A DNA stretch of 64,000 nt, taken from positions 5,113 to 69,112 of the forward strand of contig JBLIMK010000007.1 of NCBI GenBank assembly GCA_047638715.1. The letters run 5' to 3'. Below the pieces are notes generated by a model that ran no database searches, was not told the origin of the DNA, and saw only the letters and a program-made list of their open reading frames with translations. Shown here piece after piece: positions 8,347-16,468 of the stretch. Positions within the stretch are counted from its first letter, which is position 1. Every line of letters begins with the position of its first letter. A program made the translations under genes and the position numbers. This DNA is from SHLQ01 sp047638715 (lineage in GTDB: Bacteria; Actinomycetota; Acidimicrobiia; Acidimicrobiales; SHLQ01).

Positions 8347-9326
8347 CTCAGCAGGCCCATGTTTCGTTTCGCCCGAGCCAACACTTCCGAGGCGATCGCT
8401 TCGGCCTTGTCGGCACCGATTCGAAGCAAACGCTCGGTCTCGGCGGGGTCGGCCTGAAGCTCAGCGAAACGTGTCTGGATCGGGCGAAGGAGTTCGATCA
8501 CAGCCTCGGCGGTGTCACCTTTCAGGGGACCGTATTGGGTGTACTGCTCGGCGAGTTCGGTAGATGGTGTGCCTGTGCATGCCGACAGAATGTCGAGCAA
8601 ATTCGATACCCCGGGTTTTTGGTCGATGTCGTAGCGAACGTCGCCATCGCTGTCGGTGACGGCACGTTTGAACTTCTTCTCGATCTTCTTCGGATCTTCG
8701 AGAACGAGCACCGTGCCAGGGCTCTCCCCTTCCGACTTCGACATCTTGCGTTCGGGATGCTGCAGATCCATGATCCGAGCTCCCGCAGGCGGGATCCTGT
8801 GCTCCGGGACAACGAAGGTGTCGCCGAATCGGGAGTTGAAACGCTCGGCGATGTCTCGGGTGATCTCGATGTGTTGGCGCTGGTCGTCACCGACCGGAAC
8901 AACATCGGTGTCGTAGAGAAGGATGTCGGCAGCTTGCAAGGCCGGGTAGGTAAAGAGCGCGGCGGAAACGAATTTGGTCGAGTCGCGGTTCGACTTGTCC
9001 TTGAACGCGGTCATTCGACTCAGCTCGCCGAAGCTCACGGTGCACTCCATCAACCAAGCAAGTTGGGGATGTTGTGGGACTTGGCTTTGCACGAAGAGGA
9101 TCGAACGTTCCGGATCGATGCCCACGGCCATCAAGAGTTGTGCCAATTCGATTGTGTTCTTGCGCAGCACATCGGGCGGCTGCGGGAGAGTGAGGGCGTG
9201 GAGGTCGACGACGCAGTAGACCGCATCATGGTCATCCTGGAGTTTCGACCAATTGATCAACGCTCCGAGCAAGTTGCCGAGGTGAAGTTCACCTGAAGGT
9301 TGGATGCCGCTGAACACTCGTTTCAT
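8343..9326 (-). CDS. trpS: tryptophanyl-tRNA synthetase
   Basis: A class I aminoacyl-tRNA synthetase of 327 aa, the normal bacterial TrpRS length. It charges tRNA-Trp in the cytoplasm. The N terminus has FSGIQPSGELHLGNLLGA with the HIGH-class signature HLGN, the tryptophan pocket segment includes QAADILLYDTDVVPVGDDQ, and the second signature is KMSKSEG. The C-terminal helical domain holds the expected PIQTRF motif. The gene sits between a convergent methyltransferase and a DUF4173 pair on the same strand. Confidence 0.95.
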   Translation of the reverse strand: MKRVFSGIQPSGELHLGNLLGALINWSKLQDDHDAVYCVVDLHALTLPQPPDVLRKNTIELAQLLMAVGIDPERSILFVQSQVPQHPQLAWLMECTVSFGELSRMTAFKDKSNRDSTKFVSAALFTYPALQAADILLYDTDVVPVGDDQRQHIEITRDIAERFNSRFGDTFVVPEHRIPPAGARIMDLQHPERKMSKSEGESPGTVLVLEDPKKIEKKFKRAVTDSDGDVRYDIDQKPGVSNLLDILSACTGTPSTELAEQYTQYGPLKGDTAEAVIELLRPIQTRFAELQADPAETERLLRIGADKAEAIASEVLARAKRNMGLLS

Positions 9327-9344
9327 GGGAGACGAGGCTAGCGG

Positions 9345-10760
9345 TCAGCAGAGATCCTCGATCGCCTCACGCGCCGCCGTCCGGCTGACGTGCACATCGC
9401 GCCAGGACTCATCGTCTGGGCGGGTGCAGATGTGATTGCGCAATCGGACGTACCGATCGTTTGGCATCGGACGAAGAATCTCGATGTTCTCGACAATGGT
9501 TGGGGTGGCATCTTCGGACAACCAGATCAGCGGCATGATCGCAATCCACTCGTCCTCACCGGTTGGGGGATTTGCGAAGTTGTGTTCGGCGATTCTTCGA
9601 TCGGGGTTGAGCGCCCCCATCGCAAAGACAAAAACTATCCAACTCGAGACCAGCGCGACAGTGAACCAGGCGTCGCTTCCTCGAACTCCCGCAACCCTCA
9701 ATGCGGCCAGCCCGAGCACGATCAGCAGCCAGAGGCCGAATCCGAATGACCAAAAGCGAAGTGGGCTGAGAAAGGTCTCGTCCACATAGGCGAGTATCCG
9801 AAGCAGGGCGAGACCGTCGATCACGGCGGCGAGTGCGATGGTCAGCAACCCGAGCCGACGAAGGCGCGTGTCGAGGTTCGGGGAACCAGAGATCTGGCGG
9901 ATGACGAGAACGAGCACCACCGTGAGCGCGGCTACCCACAACAACTGAAAGAACCCCGAGCGCACTTCGGAGCGGAGGGCCGCGTTGGACAGGTCGCGTC
10001 CAATCGTCGTGAGTCGCAGAGTAATGAACAATCCAAACAACCCGGCGACAGCAGATAACACGACCGACGACTCGAGCGAGCCGAAACGTCGACCGTGGCC
10101 AGCTGGCGCGCAGGGGCGGCCAATGACCGCGAAACGCGCCACGCCGATCGCCACCGGCAGTATGAGGATAAGGAGCGCCGCACGGGCGAACGGGAAGATG
10201 AAGGGGTCCACAATGTCTGCGAACACCTCGTCGGCCGAGGCCAGAAGGGCCCAGAAAACGGCCACGATCGGCGCTGCAATGATGACCCCCCGGATGAGGG
10301 CGACGATGGTTTGTTCGGATCCGACGCGAGCGGGGGCCCGGTCGATCACACGACGTTCGCTGCGTCTAAAGATTGCACCAACCGACAGGTTGGTGAGCGA
10401 TTGTTCGGTTCCTGCAGCGAACGCCGAGACAGCAAGGACGAGCAAGGTGGTGCAGGCGATCGAGATCGTCAACCAGCTGTTGTCGCGAAAGACGAGCCAC
10501 GGCACCAAAAACGCCGAGAACGCACTCCAGCGCGCGATCGAGGAACGCGGCGAAATCGCCCACCACACCCCCAGAATGCTGCCGCCGAATGCAATAGCGA
10601 GGCCGAGGCCGGTCCGGGTCGATACGGCAACAGCGAACACGAGCGACACGGCCAAGCCCGCCTGGTGAGCACGGGTGAAACAGCGGCGAGCGACCGCGAC
10701 ATCACGTGAACCGGCGCGCAGATCGACGTCGGCGGTGTCTTGGGCCTCCGGTGATGTCAT
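9345..10760 (-). CDS. DUF4173/DUF4153-type polytopic membrane protein (copy 2)
   Basis: About 471 aa with some ten to twelve hydrophobic segments. Shared landmarks with the next gene upstream are LLASADEVF, RSGFFQLLWVA, FLSPLRFWSFGFG and ALNPDRRIAEHNF, so the two are tandem paralogues. The extra-membrane C terminus carries a Trp/Asp/Arg-rich tail. The frame is open upstream to 10970, but that part lies over the paralogue, so the ATG at 10760 (MTSPEAQDTADVD) is chosen; it lies one base after the paralogue's TGA. Function unknown; often annotated as a sensor-like or heavy-metal-associated membrane protein, without proof. Confidence 0.7.
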   Translation of the reverse strand: MTSPEAQDTADVDLRAGSRDVAVARRCFTRAHQAGLAVSLVFAVAVSTRTGLGLAIAFGGSILGVWWAISPRSSIARWSAFSAFLVPWLVFRDNSWLTISIACTTLLVLAVSAFAAGTEQSLTNLSVGAIFRRSERRVIDRAPARVGSEQTIVALIRGVIIAAPIVAVFWALLASADEVFADIVDPFIFPFARAALLILILPVAIGVARFAVIGRPCAPAGHGRRFGSLESSVVLSAVAGLFGLFITLRLTTIGRDLSNAALRSEVRSGFFQLLWVAALTVVLVLVIRQISGSPNLDTRLRRLGLLTIALAAVIDGLALLRILAYVDETFLSPLRFWSFGFGLWLLIVLGLAALRVAGVRGSDAWFTVALVSSWIVFVFAMGALNPDRRIAEHNFANPPTGEDEWIAIMPLIWLSEDATPTIVENIEILRPMPNDRYVRLRNHICTRPDDESWRDVHVSRTAAREAIEDLC

Positions 10761-10761
10761 G

Positions 10762-12264
10762 TCAGTCCCGGCCTCGAATGTTGCCACCCGCCTCGCGTTC
10801 GGTACAGAGGGTGTCGAGAGCTCTATCGGCACCAACTCGCCCGGCGTTGTACTCGAATAGCCCGAACGAGGTCTCTCGGTCGGGTCGCAAGCACAACTGG
10901 TCCAGCAGCTCGGTGCCAGCGACGTCGGGGAGGTTTGGTTCCGAACGGATGAGCTCTTCAACCGCATCATCGCTAAGCGACTGCAATGTCTCGACGTCGA
11001 CCGTGGTCGTTGCTCGGGAGATGTTGTAGGACGCCACTTGCGCGTCGGGGTTCACCACGTTCAGGCCAAATACGAACAAAGCGGACAGCACGATTGCGGT
11101 GCCAGGGAACCAGCTGCGATCCGCCTGCCAACCCGCGACCGAGAGCGCGTAGGTGGCGATCAAGACCGCAACGCCCCCAGCACCGGCGATCGCCCAGAAC
11201 CGAAGTGGTGTGAGGCCGAACGAGCCGACGTAGAGGAGCAAGCGCTGCAAACTGATGCCCGCGATGACCACCGTCAAAAGCAAGGTGACTAGGGCGAGTG
11301 GCGTGAAGCGATCTCGCCCCTTTTCGGGGTTGGTGATACGTACAGCTCGCAGGCCGCCGACCAACGAGACCGCCAACCCAGCAACCCACAGCAGTTGGAA
11401 AAAGCCGCTTCGGGCATGCTCTGCCGACGTTAATCCTTCGGTGCGCAGCACATGGTCAGCGCCTCCGAAGGCGACGACGAGCTGCGTGATGACGAAAGCC
11501 GAGAAGAGCGCCGCGAGGCTTCCCAGAATGATCGTGACTTCGAGCGAGCCGAGCATCCGAATATTCAGCGACTTCTGCGCTGGCGGTGTCTCGTGTGCGG
11601 CGCGACTCACGAATCCGAAGAGCACGATCGCAACGAGCAACGTCACGATGATGTGACCCACGAGGGTCGGAAGGTTTCCGAGTAAAAGGAACTTGGCGAA
11701 GACGTCATCGGCCGATGCCAACAGCGTGGTGAAGACGATAAGCACCGGGATCGCCACCGCAATTCCTCGGAGGAACGGTGCGAGCTTTCTGTCGGTCGTG
11801 AGGGCCGTGGCGAAACGACGCAGTAGGCCAAGGCCGTACAACCACTCGAACGTTGGAGCCCACACATCCATGACGACGTCCCGGACACGAACGTCGAGCG
11901 GCGAACCTCGAAGCGATATACCCGCGGCAACGCCGAGAAGAATGAGGACCGTGACGACGTTCGCCAACGTGAGCGGGGTATCCGCGCGGATAGCGAGCCA
12001 TGGCGCCACAGCCGATGCGAGCGCCAAGAATAGAAGCGGCTCACGGCGTCGAACTCGGCTACTCCAGATAAGCGTCACGACCAGGACGATCACAAGAAGC
12101 GCGCTCGATGCAGAGGCGACCGCGCCGGTTCGAAGGATCAGGTTGCCGAGGAATCCAGCGATGATCGCGCCAACGATCTCAGGGGTCCGTACGTCGGGTG
12201 AATCGCCGCGTTTCGGGAGAACCTGACCTGCCTGGGGTGGTGGGACTTGTTCTTCTTCGGGCAT
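10762..12264 (-). CDS. DUF4173/DUF4153-type polytopic membrane protein (copy 1)
   Basis: About 500 aa. A Pro/Gln-rich cytoplasmic start (MPEEEQVPPPQAGQV) is followed by many transmembrane helices and a soluble C terminus with LPDVAGTELLDQLCLRPD. It shares LLASADDVF, RSGFFQLLWVAG, LTPLRFWAIAG and VVNPDAQVASYN with its downstream paralogue. I choose the ATG at 12264 over the GTG at 12297, because a GAGGGAGAG ribosome-binding site lies about 10 bases before it and an 11-bp inverted repeat overlaps the longer version. Function not known. Confidence 0.7.
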   Translation of the reverse strand: MPEEEQVPPPQAGQVLPKRGDSPDVRTPEIVGAIIAGFLGNLILRTGAVASASSALLVIVLVVTLIWSSRVRRREPLLFLALASAVAPWLAIRADTPLTLANVVTVLILLGVAAGISLRGSPLDVRVRDVVMDVWAPTFEWLYGLGLLRRFATALTTDRKLAPFLRGIAVAIPVLIVFTTLLASADDVFAKFLLLGNLPTLVGHIIVTLLVAIVLFGFVSRAAHETPPAQKSLNIRMLGSLEVTIILGSLAALFSAFVITQLVVAFGGADHVLRTEGLTSAEHARSGFFQLLWVAGLAVSLVGGLRAVRITNPEKGRDRFTPLALVTLLLTVVIAGISLQRLLLYVGSFGLTPLRFWAIAGAGGVAVLIATYALSVAGWQADRSWFPGTAIVLSALFVFGLNVVNPDAQVASYNISRATTTVDVETLQSLSDDAVEELIRSEPNLPDVAGTELLDQLCLRPDRETSFGLFEYNAGRVGADRALDTLCTEREAGGNIRGRD

Positions 12265-12284
12265 ACCGCTTCGCTCTCCCTCAG

Positions 12285-12318
12285 GCCTACTGTTCACGAT
12301 CTATCGCGAACAGTAGGC
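12285..12318. promoter_or_regulatory. perfect 11-bp inverted repeat upstream of the DUF4173 pair
   Basis: The arms GCCTACTGTTC (12285-12295) and GAACAGTAGGC (12308-12318) are exact reverse complements around a 12-base centre. The repeat lies between the end of the AAA ATPase gene (12387) and the ATG at 12264, just upstream of the latter's ribosome-binding site. There is no T-run in either direction, so an operator or 5'-leader structure fits better than an intrinsic terminator. The binding protein is unknown. Confidence 0.5.
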
Positions 12319-12386
12319 AAGGGGATTGAAAATGTCCCGTAAAGAAGTAGTTGCAATCGTATGACGCAGAGAATGCGTCGATCCAA

Positions 12387-13799
12387 TCAGCTGCGACCCC
12401 GGTATTGCGTCGATCCGCCATGCATGTTTTTGTTCAGCCGCTTGGCGAGGTGCAATCCTTCGAGAACGAGCTCGATAGCCGAAGCCGTGACCGCAGGATG
12501 CGGTTCGATGGAGTCGCCCTCGAGTAGTGCGTCGACCGCCGGCTGCAGCGCAGGAACTTGTGCGAGGAGCTCGACGTAGACGCTCGGGTCGACATCGGAG
12601 CCAACGTCGACCGTGACCCCTTCCTCGAAGGCCTCAACGATTGGGCCGTGCAGCGTTGGATCGACCGTGTCGATAAACGTGGTGTGCACCGCTGAGCGGA
12701 TCAACGCATCGATCACGCGGCCTTCGCCACCCTCCTCGAAGGCTTCCACCTCGATCTTTCCCGACGTCGTCGCAGCAATCGCCGACAGGTCTCCGATTCG
12801 AGGGACCGCGACGTCGTGACCCGCCAAAAGGCTCCGACGAATCGAGTTCGCGATGATCGCCTCGTAGTTCGCAACACTCAACCGGACCGACACGCCAGAA
12901 CGCTGGGAGATCTGACTTGAGTCGCGCGCCTGCTGGGAGATCTCCGACACGATCTCGAGCATGAACTCTGGCACACGAACATCGACAACATCTGCCGGTG
13001 GAAGCACGGCTTCTTGCAGCACGATCGTCATCTCTGTCTCGACGTCGAGCGGGTAGTGCGTTCGAATTTGTGACCCGAAGCGGTCCTTCAGCGGCGTGAT
13101 GATTCGGCCGCGGTTGGTGTAGTCCTCCGGGTTGGCCGACGCGAAGAGCACGACGTCGAGCGGCAGCCGAACCTTGTACCCACGAATCTGTACGTCCCGT
13201 TCCTCAAGAACATTGAGCAGTCCGACCTGAATGCGCTCCGACAGATCGGGCAACTCGTTGATTGCGAAGATCCCGCGATTCGTGCGAGGTACCAGGCCGT
13301 AATGAAGGGTGAGCTCATCGCTGAGATAACGGCCCTCTGCGACCTTGATCGGGTCGACCTCGCCAATGAGGTCAGCGATCGAGGTGTCCGGGGTCGCCAG
13401 TTTCTCGCCATATCGCTGATCGCGATGCACCCAATCGATAGGCGTGTCATCGCCCTGTTCGGCGACGAGTGCCCGTGCATAGGCCGAGACAGCGTTGAAG
13501 GGGTCGTCGTTGATCTCAGACCCCTCGATGATCGGCATCCACTCGTCGAGAAGTGCTGTCAGGCCGCGAATCATTCGCGTCTTCGCCTGTCCACGCTCGC
13601 CGAGGAAGATCACGTCGTGACCAGCGAGCAAAGCGTTCTCGAGCTGTGGCATCACCGTGTCCTCGTAGCCAAGGACTTCTGCGACGAGAGGGTCGCCGTT
13701 TCGGATGCGAGCGATCGCGTTCCGGCGCAGTTCTTCGGCCACCGGCACGGACGCCCAGCCGGTCTTGACGAGTTCACCGAGGGTCGTTGGTCTGCTCAT
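12387..13799 (-). CDS. MoxR / magnesium-chelatase-type AAA+ ATPase
   Basis: A 470-aa ATPase. The Walker A region reads FLGERGQAKT (residues about 65-74), with Gln-Ala in place of the common Thr-Gly. The Walker B region is GIFAINELPDL, followed by LLNVLEERDVQIRGYKVRLP and LFASANPEDYTNRGRIITPLKDRFG with sensor 1 Asn, as in MoxR and ChlI proteins. A long C-terminal helical domain of about 150 aa follows. Such ATPases work with VWA-domain partners as chaperones or insertases; the likely partner is encoded at 2380-4407, about 8 kb downstream on the same strand (inference). Confidence 0.85.
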   Translation of the reverse strand: MSRPTTLGELVKTGWASVPVAEELRRNAIARIRNGDPLVAEVLGYEDTVMPQLENALLAGHDVIFLGERGQAKTRMIRGLTALLDEWMPIIEGSEINDDPFNAVSAYARALVAEQGDDTPIDWVHRDQRYGEKLATPDTSIADLIGEVDPIKVAEGRYLSDELTLHYGLVPRTNRGIFAINELPDLSERIQVGLLNVLEERDVQIRGYKVRLPLDVVLFASANPEDYTNRGRIITPLKDRFGSQIRTHYPLDVETEMTIVLQEAVLPPADVVDVRVPEFMLEIVSEISQQARDSSQISQRSGVSVRLSVANYEAIIANSIRRSLLAGHDVAVPRIGDLSAIAATTSGKIEVEAFEEGGEGRVIDALIRSAVHTTFIDTVDPTLHGPIVEAFEEGVTVDVGSDVDPSVYVELLAQVPALQPAVDALLEGDSIEPHPAVTASAIELVLEGLHLAKRLNKNMHGGSTQYRGRS

Positions 13800-13904
13800 T
13801 ACCCGTGCTTACCACAGGACCTCAACAACTCAGCTGCGGAGTAGGGCACCGCGCGTCTCGACATCGAAGAGGCATCGGATGCTAAACATCTTCTGAGAAA
13901 TATA

Positions 13905-13928
13905 TGGGTCGCCAATCAGCGCGACCCA
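13905..13928 (+). promoter_or_regulatory. 8-bp inverted repeat in the leader of the RDD gene
   Basis: TGGGTCGC (13905-13912) and GCGACCCA (13921-13928) are perfect reverse complements with an 8-base loop, ending 25 bases before the ATG of the RDD gene. It could be an operator or a leader hairpin. No T-run follows, so termination is unlikely. Evidence is symmetry and position only. Confidence 0.3.
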
Positions 13929-13953
13929 CCCCACGAATAGGACGGGAACAGCA

Positions 13954-14463
13954 ATGAGCGATTTTCCAGCAGCACCACCACCCTCGGACATGGCCGCCGG
14001 AGCACCGGCGACGTTTGGTCAGCGGTTCATCGCCCTGATCATCGACGCCGTGATCCTCATGGCGCTTGGGTTGCCAGGCTTCATCCTTCTGATTCTTGGG
14101 AGCGCTATCGGCGGCGGCTTCGGCGTCCTGGTTCTCCTGATCGGAATCTTGTTGATGGTCGCATCGGTATTCGCTTCGCTCTACATCTACTTCGCCGGCA
14201 TCGGAAACGAGGGCCAGACCCCGGGCAAAAGGATGCAGGGTGTCAAGGTCGTGAACGCCAGCGGCGGCACGATCGGTGTCGGCGGCGCGGTCATTCGATA
14301 CATCGTCCAGTACCTCACGAACATCATTTGTTACATCGGTTCGCTGTGGATGCTCTTTGATGCTGAAAAGAAGACCCTCTACGACAAGATTCTCGACAAC
14401 CAGGTCATCCAGGTCGAAAAGGGTGAACTGATGCCCCTCTTCCCTGGCGGAAAACCCTTCTAG
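13954..14463 (+). CDS. RDD family membrane protein
   Basis: A 169-aa protein with a short Pro/Ala-rich N terminus and three to four hydrophobic helices. The family signature is present: RFIALIIDAVIL (Arg and Asp of the first helix), GNEGQTPGKRMQGVKVV in the middle and LWMLFDAEKKTLYDKILDNQVI near the end, the last Asp giving the family its name. RDD proteins are proposed ion or solute transporters; no substrate can be inferred. It is a single-gene unit ending at a strong terminator hairpin. Confidence 0.85.
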   Translation: MSDFPAAPPPSDMAAGAPATFGQRFIALIIDAVILMALGLPGFILLILGSAIGGGFGVLVLLIGILLMVASVFASLYIYFAGIGNEGQTPGKRMQGVKVVNASGGTIGVGGAVIRYIVQYLTNIICYIGSLWMLFDAEKKTLYDKILDNQVIQVEKGELMPLFPGGKPF

Positions 14464-14478
14464 AACGCAAGAACGAAC

Positions 14479-14528
14479 GAAGCCGCCAGCCTGGAACTGA
14501 CGCCGGGCTGGCGGCTTCGACCGTTTTC
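14479..14528 (+). terminator. intrinsic terminator after the RDD gene
   Basis: A perfect 13-bp stem (GAAGCCGCCAGCC at 14479-14491, GGCTGGCGGCTTC at 14506-14518) with a 14-base loop is followed by GACCGTTTTCG. It starts 16 bases after the RDD stop codon and ends shortly before the next gene on the same strand. Confidence 0.75.
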
Positions 14529-14546
14529 GACCTCTAATCTTTGACG

Positions 14547-16418
14547 ATGCGCTTCGCTGCGATTATCGCCGCGGCATTCTTGGCCGTCGACCCATTTGGT
14601 TGGGACCAGTACGGGCCCCTTCGGTTCGCGTTGGTCTCGACGTTGGGATTCGCGGCCATCGCCGTCTCGCTCGGCTCCGGCGACCTTCGATCGCAGCCGC
14701 TGCCTCGCTGGTCTGTACTCGGTTGGATCGGCGTGTTGCTCGCCATGTCCATCTCGACGGCAACGTCAGCCGATTCTTGGCACGCCTTGATCGGTACGCC
14801 GGAGCGGCACCTTGGCCTCGCGAGCTGGGTGTTGTTCGCAGGCCTCTTCGCCGTAAGTTCGCTCTATCCGTTCTCCGCCGTCGAAGTGGTTTCGCGAGCC
14901 GCTGTTTTGGTTGCTGTCGCCAGCGGCGTTTGGGCAATCCTCGAGTCGCTCGACATTGGTTGGTTCGACTCGGCCTTTGCCGGCGATCGAGTCGGGGGAC
15001 CGCTCGGACAGCCGGCCTATCTGGGCGCCGGAATGTTGCTGGTCGTCCCACTCGCTGCTGCTGCAGCCGTCGACCGCTTCAACTCGATCACTGCACGACT
15101 CCTCGGAGCGTCTGGCACGGCGCTCGGTCTCTGCGCGCTTGCACTCTCGGAATCGCGGGCGGCATGGGTGGGGGCACTCGCGGCGGCCGCACTCCTCGTC
15201 ATCCGCAGGAAGCAGATCATCGGTGGGCTTGTCGGCGCGGCCGCTATCGCCGCTCTGCTGATCTTCACACCGTTGGGAGACCGAGCAGCAACCCTCACCG
15301 ATGTGGACTCCGGCGTGGTTGCGGGCCGACTCGACGAGTGGCAGGTCGGCGCCAGAGCCGTGCTCGATACACCCACCTTCGGCATCACCGGGCATGGTCC
15401 AGAGGGATATCGAACCGTCTTCGGCGAACACGTCGACGAGGCCTACGTTGTGACGTACGGGCGCGACGTGATCACCGACCGAGCCCATAACGGCATCCTC
15501 GATACGGCGCTCACCGGAGGACTCTCCGCAGCTGCGGCAATGTTGCTTCTCCAGATCGGACTGGTCATCACCGCCCTGCAAAGAATTCGAGCGAACACTC
15601 CGCTCGACGTCGCACTCGGCGCCGCGTCGATCGCCTACGTGATCCAACAGCTCTTCCTCTTTCCCCTCGCCGAACTCGACCCGGTGCTTTGGATCGTTGC
15701 TGGTCTGCTCATTGCTCGACGCCCTCATCGGCTCAGCACTCGCGCGCCACTGTTCCGGCAGGTATCGGGCGGCCGTCGCGCCGCCATGTTCGGCGCTGGA
15801 TTCCTGTCTGCCGTCGCGGCGATCGCTGGCCTCTCGGACGTAGCCGCCGACCACGCGGTTCTTGACGTCGTCGAAGCCGACGACGGTGCGACAGCGCTAC
15901 GAGCAGCCGACCGTGCTCGCGACCGCCGACCCGATTCGATTCGGTATGACTTCATCGCTGCTCGAGCAGCCTCGGCGGGAGGAACGGCCGACGACTTCCG
16001 GACGTCGCTGGACCGGCTGCAACACGGACTCGCGCTTTCGCCGAAGGACCCCGCGTTCCTGACCGAACAGGCGAACGTGTTGTTGGAGATCGCACGACGG
16101 AGCACCGACGAACGTGACCTCGACGTGGCGATGGACGCGCTCGAGGAACGCGACGCGCTCGACCCGAACAATCCAAGCACGCAACAGAGCTTCGGAACCG
16201 CCCTAGCACTCGACGGGCAAACCAACGCCGCCATCGCCCAACTCGAGCACGCGGCAGCTCTCGACCCGACATCGATCGAATCGCTTCTCAACCTCGCTCT
16301 CGTGCAACTCGAAGATGGTCGCCTCGACGACGGCGCGACAACCCTTGAGCGCGTCGACGATCTCGCCCCGACGAACGCGAACGCTCAACAGCTCCGCCGA
16401 GACTTTCTTTCAGGCTGA
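14547..16418 (+). CDS. O-antigen ligase-like (Wzy/WaaL-type) membrane protein with C-terminal TPR repeats
   Basis: About 623 aa. The first 400 residues form ten or more transmembrane helices with the O-antigen ligase landmarks GRLDEWQVGARAVLDTPTFG and DRAHNGILDTALTGG (the conserved His region). The last 200 residues are soluble and helical, with TPR-like units (NPSTQQSFGTALALDGQTN, DPTSIESLLNLALVQLEDG). Such proteins ligate or polymerise polysaccharide on lipid carriers outside the membrane, or glycosylate proteins. The ATG at 14547 is preferred to the in-frame TTG at 14541. In a Gram-positive host the target would be a cell-wall glycan or protein (inference). Confidence 0.75.
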   Translation: MRFAAIIAAAFLAVDPFGWDQYGPLRFALVSTLGFAAIAVSLGSGDLRSQPLPRWSVLGWIGVLLAMSISTATSADSWHALIGTPERHLGLASWVLFAGLFAVSSLYPFSAVEVVSRAAVLVAVASGVWAILESLDIGWFDSAFAGDRVGGPLGQPAYLGAGMLLVVPLAAAAAVDRFNSITARLLGASGTALGLCALALSESRAAWVGALAAAALLVIRRKQIIGGLVGAAAIAALLIFTPLGDRAATLTDVDSGVVAGRLDEWQVGARAVLDTPTFGITGHGPEGYRTVFGEHVDEAYVVTYGRDVITDRAHNGILDTALTGGLSAAAAMLLLQIGLVITALQRIRANTPLDVALGAASIAYVIQQLFLFPLAELDPVLWIVAGLLIARRPHRLSTRAPLFRQVSGGRRAAMFGAGFLSAVAAIAGLSDVAADHAVLDVVEADDGATALRAADRARDRRPDSIRYDFIAARAASAGGTADDFRTSLDRLQHGLALSPKDPAFLTEQANVLLEIARRSTDERDLDVAMDALEERDALDPNNPSTQQSFGTALALDGQTNAAIAQLEHAAALDPTSIESLLNLALVQLEDGRLDDGATTLERVDDLAPTNANAQQLRRDFLSG

Positions 16419-16431
16419 CCGAGAAATTTCC

Positions 16432-16468
16432 TGGACGATCGTTCAGTTTTAGTGCTTAGACTCTTTGC
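16432..16468 (+). promoter_or_regulatory. predicted dmdA promoter with palindromic operator and leaderless start
   Basis: TGGACGATCGTTCA at 16432-16445 is a near-perfect palindrome (two mismatching bases in fourteen; core ACGATCGT exact), typical of TetR-type operators. A -10-like TAGACT at 16457-16462 ends six bases before the ATG at 16469, and no ribosome-binding site is visible, so transcription probably starts at the ATG and the mRNA is leaderless, as is common in Actinobacteria. The operator would sit over the -35 region. Confidence 0.5.

Noticed and set aside
9985..10709. Plus-strand frames over the DUF4173 genes
   Set aside because: Arg/Asp-rich shadows of transmembrane coding sequence, no start context or motifs.
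14766..15854. 362-aa minus-strand frame inside the O-antigen-ligase-like gene
   Set aside because: Shadow of a strongly supported membrane/TPR protein; composition is not protein-like.
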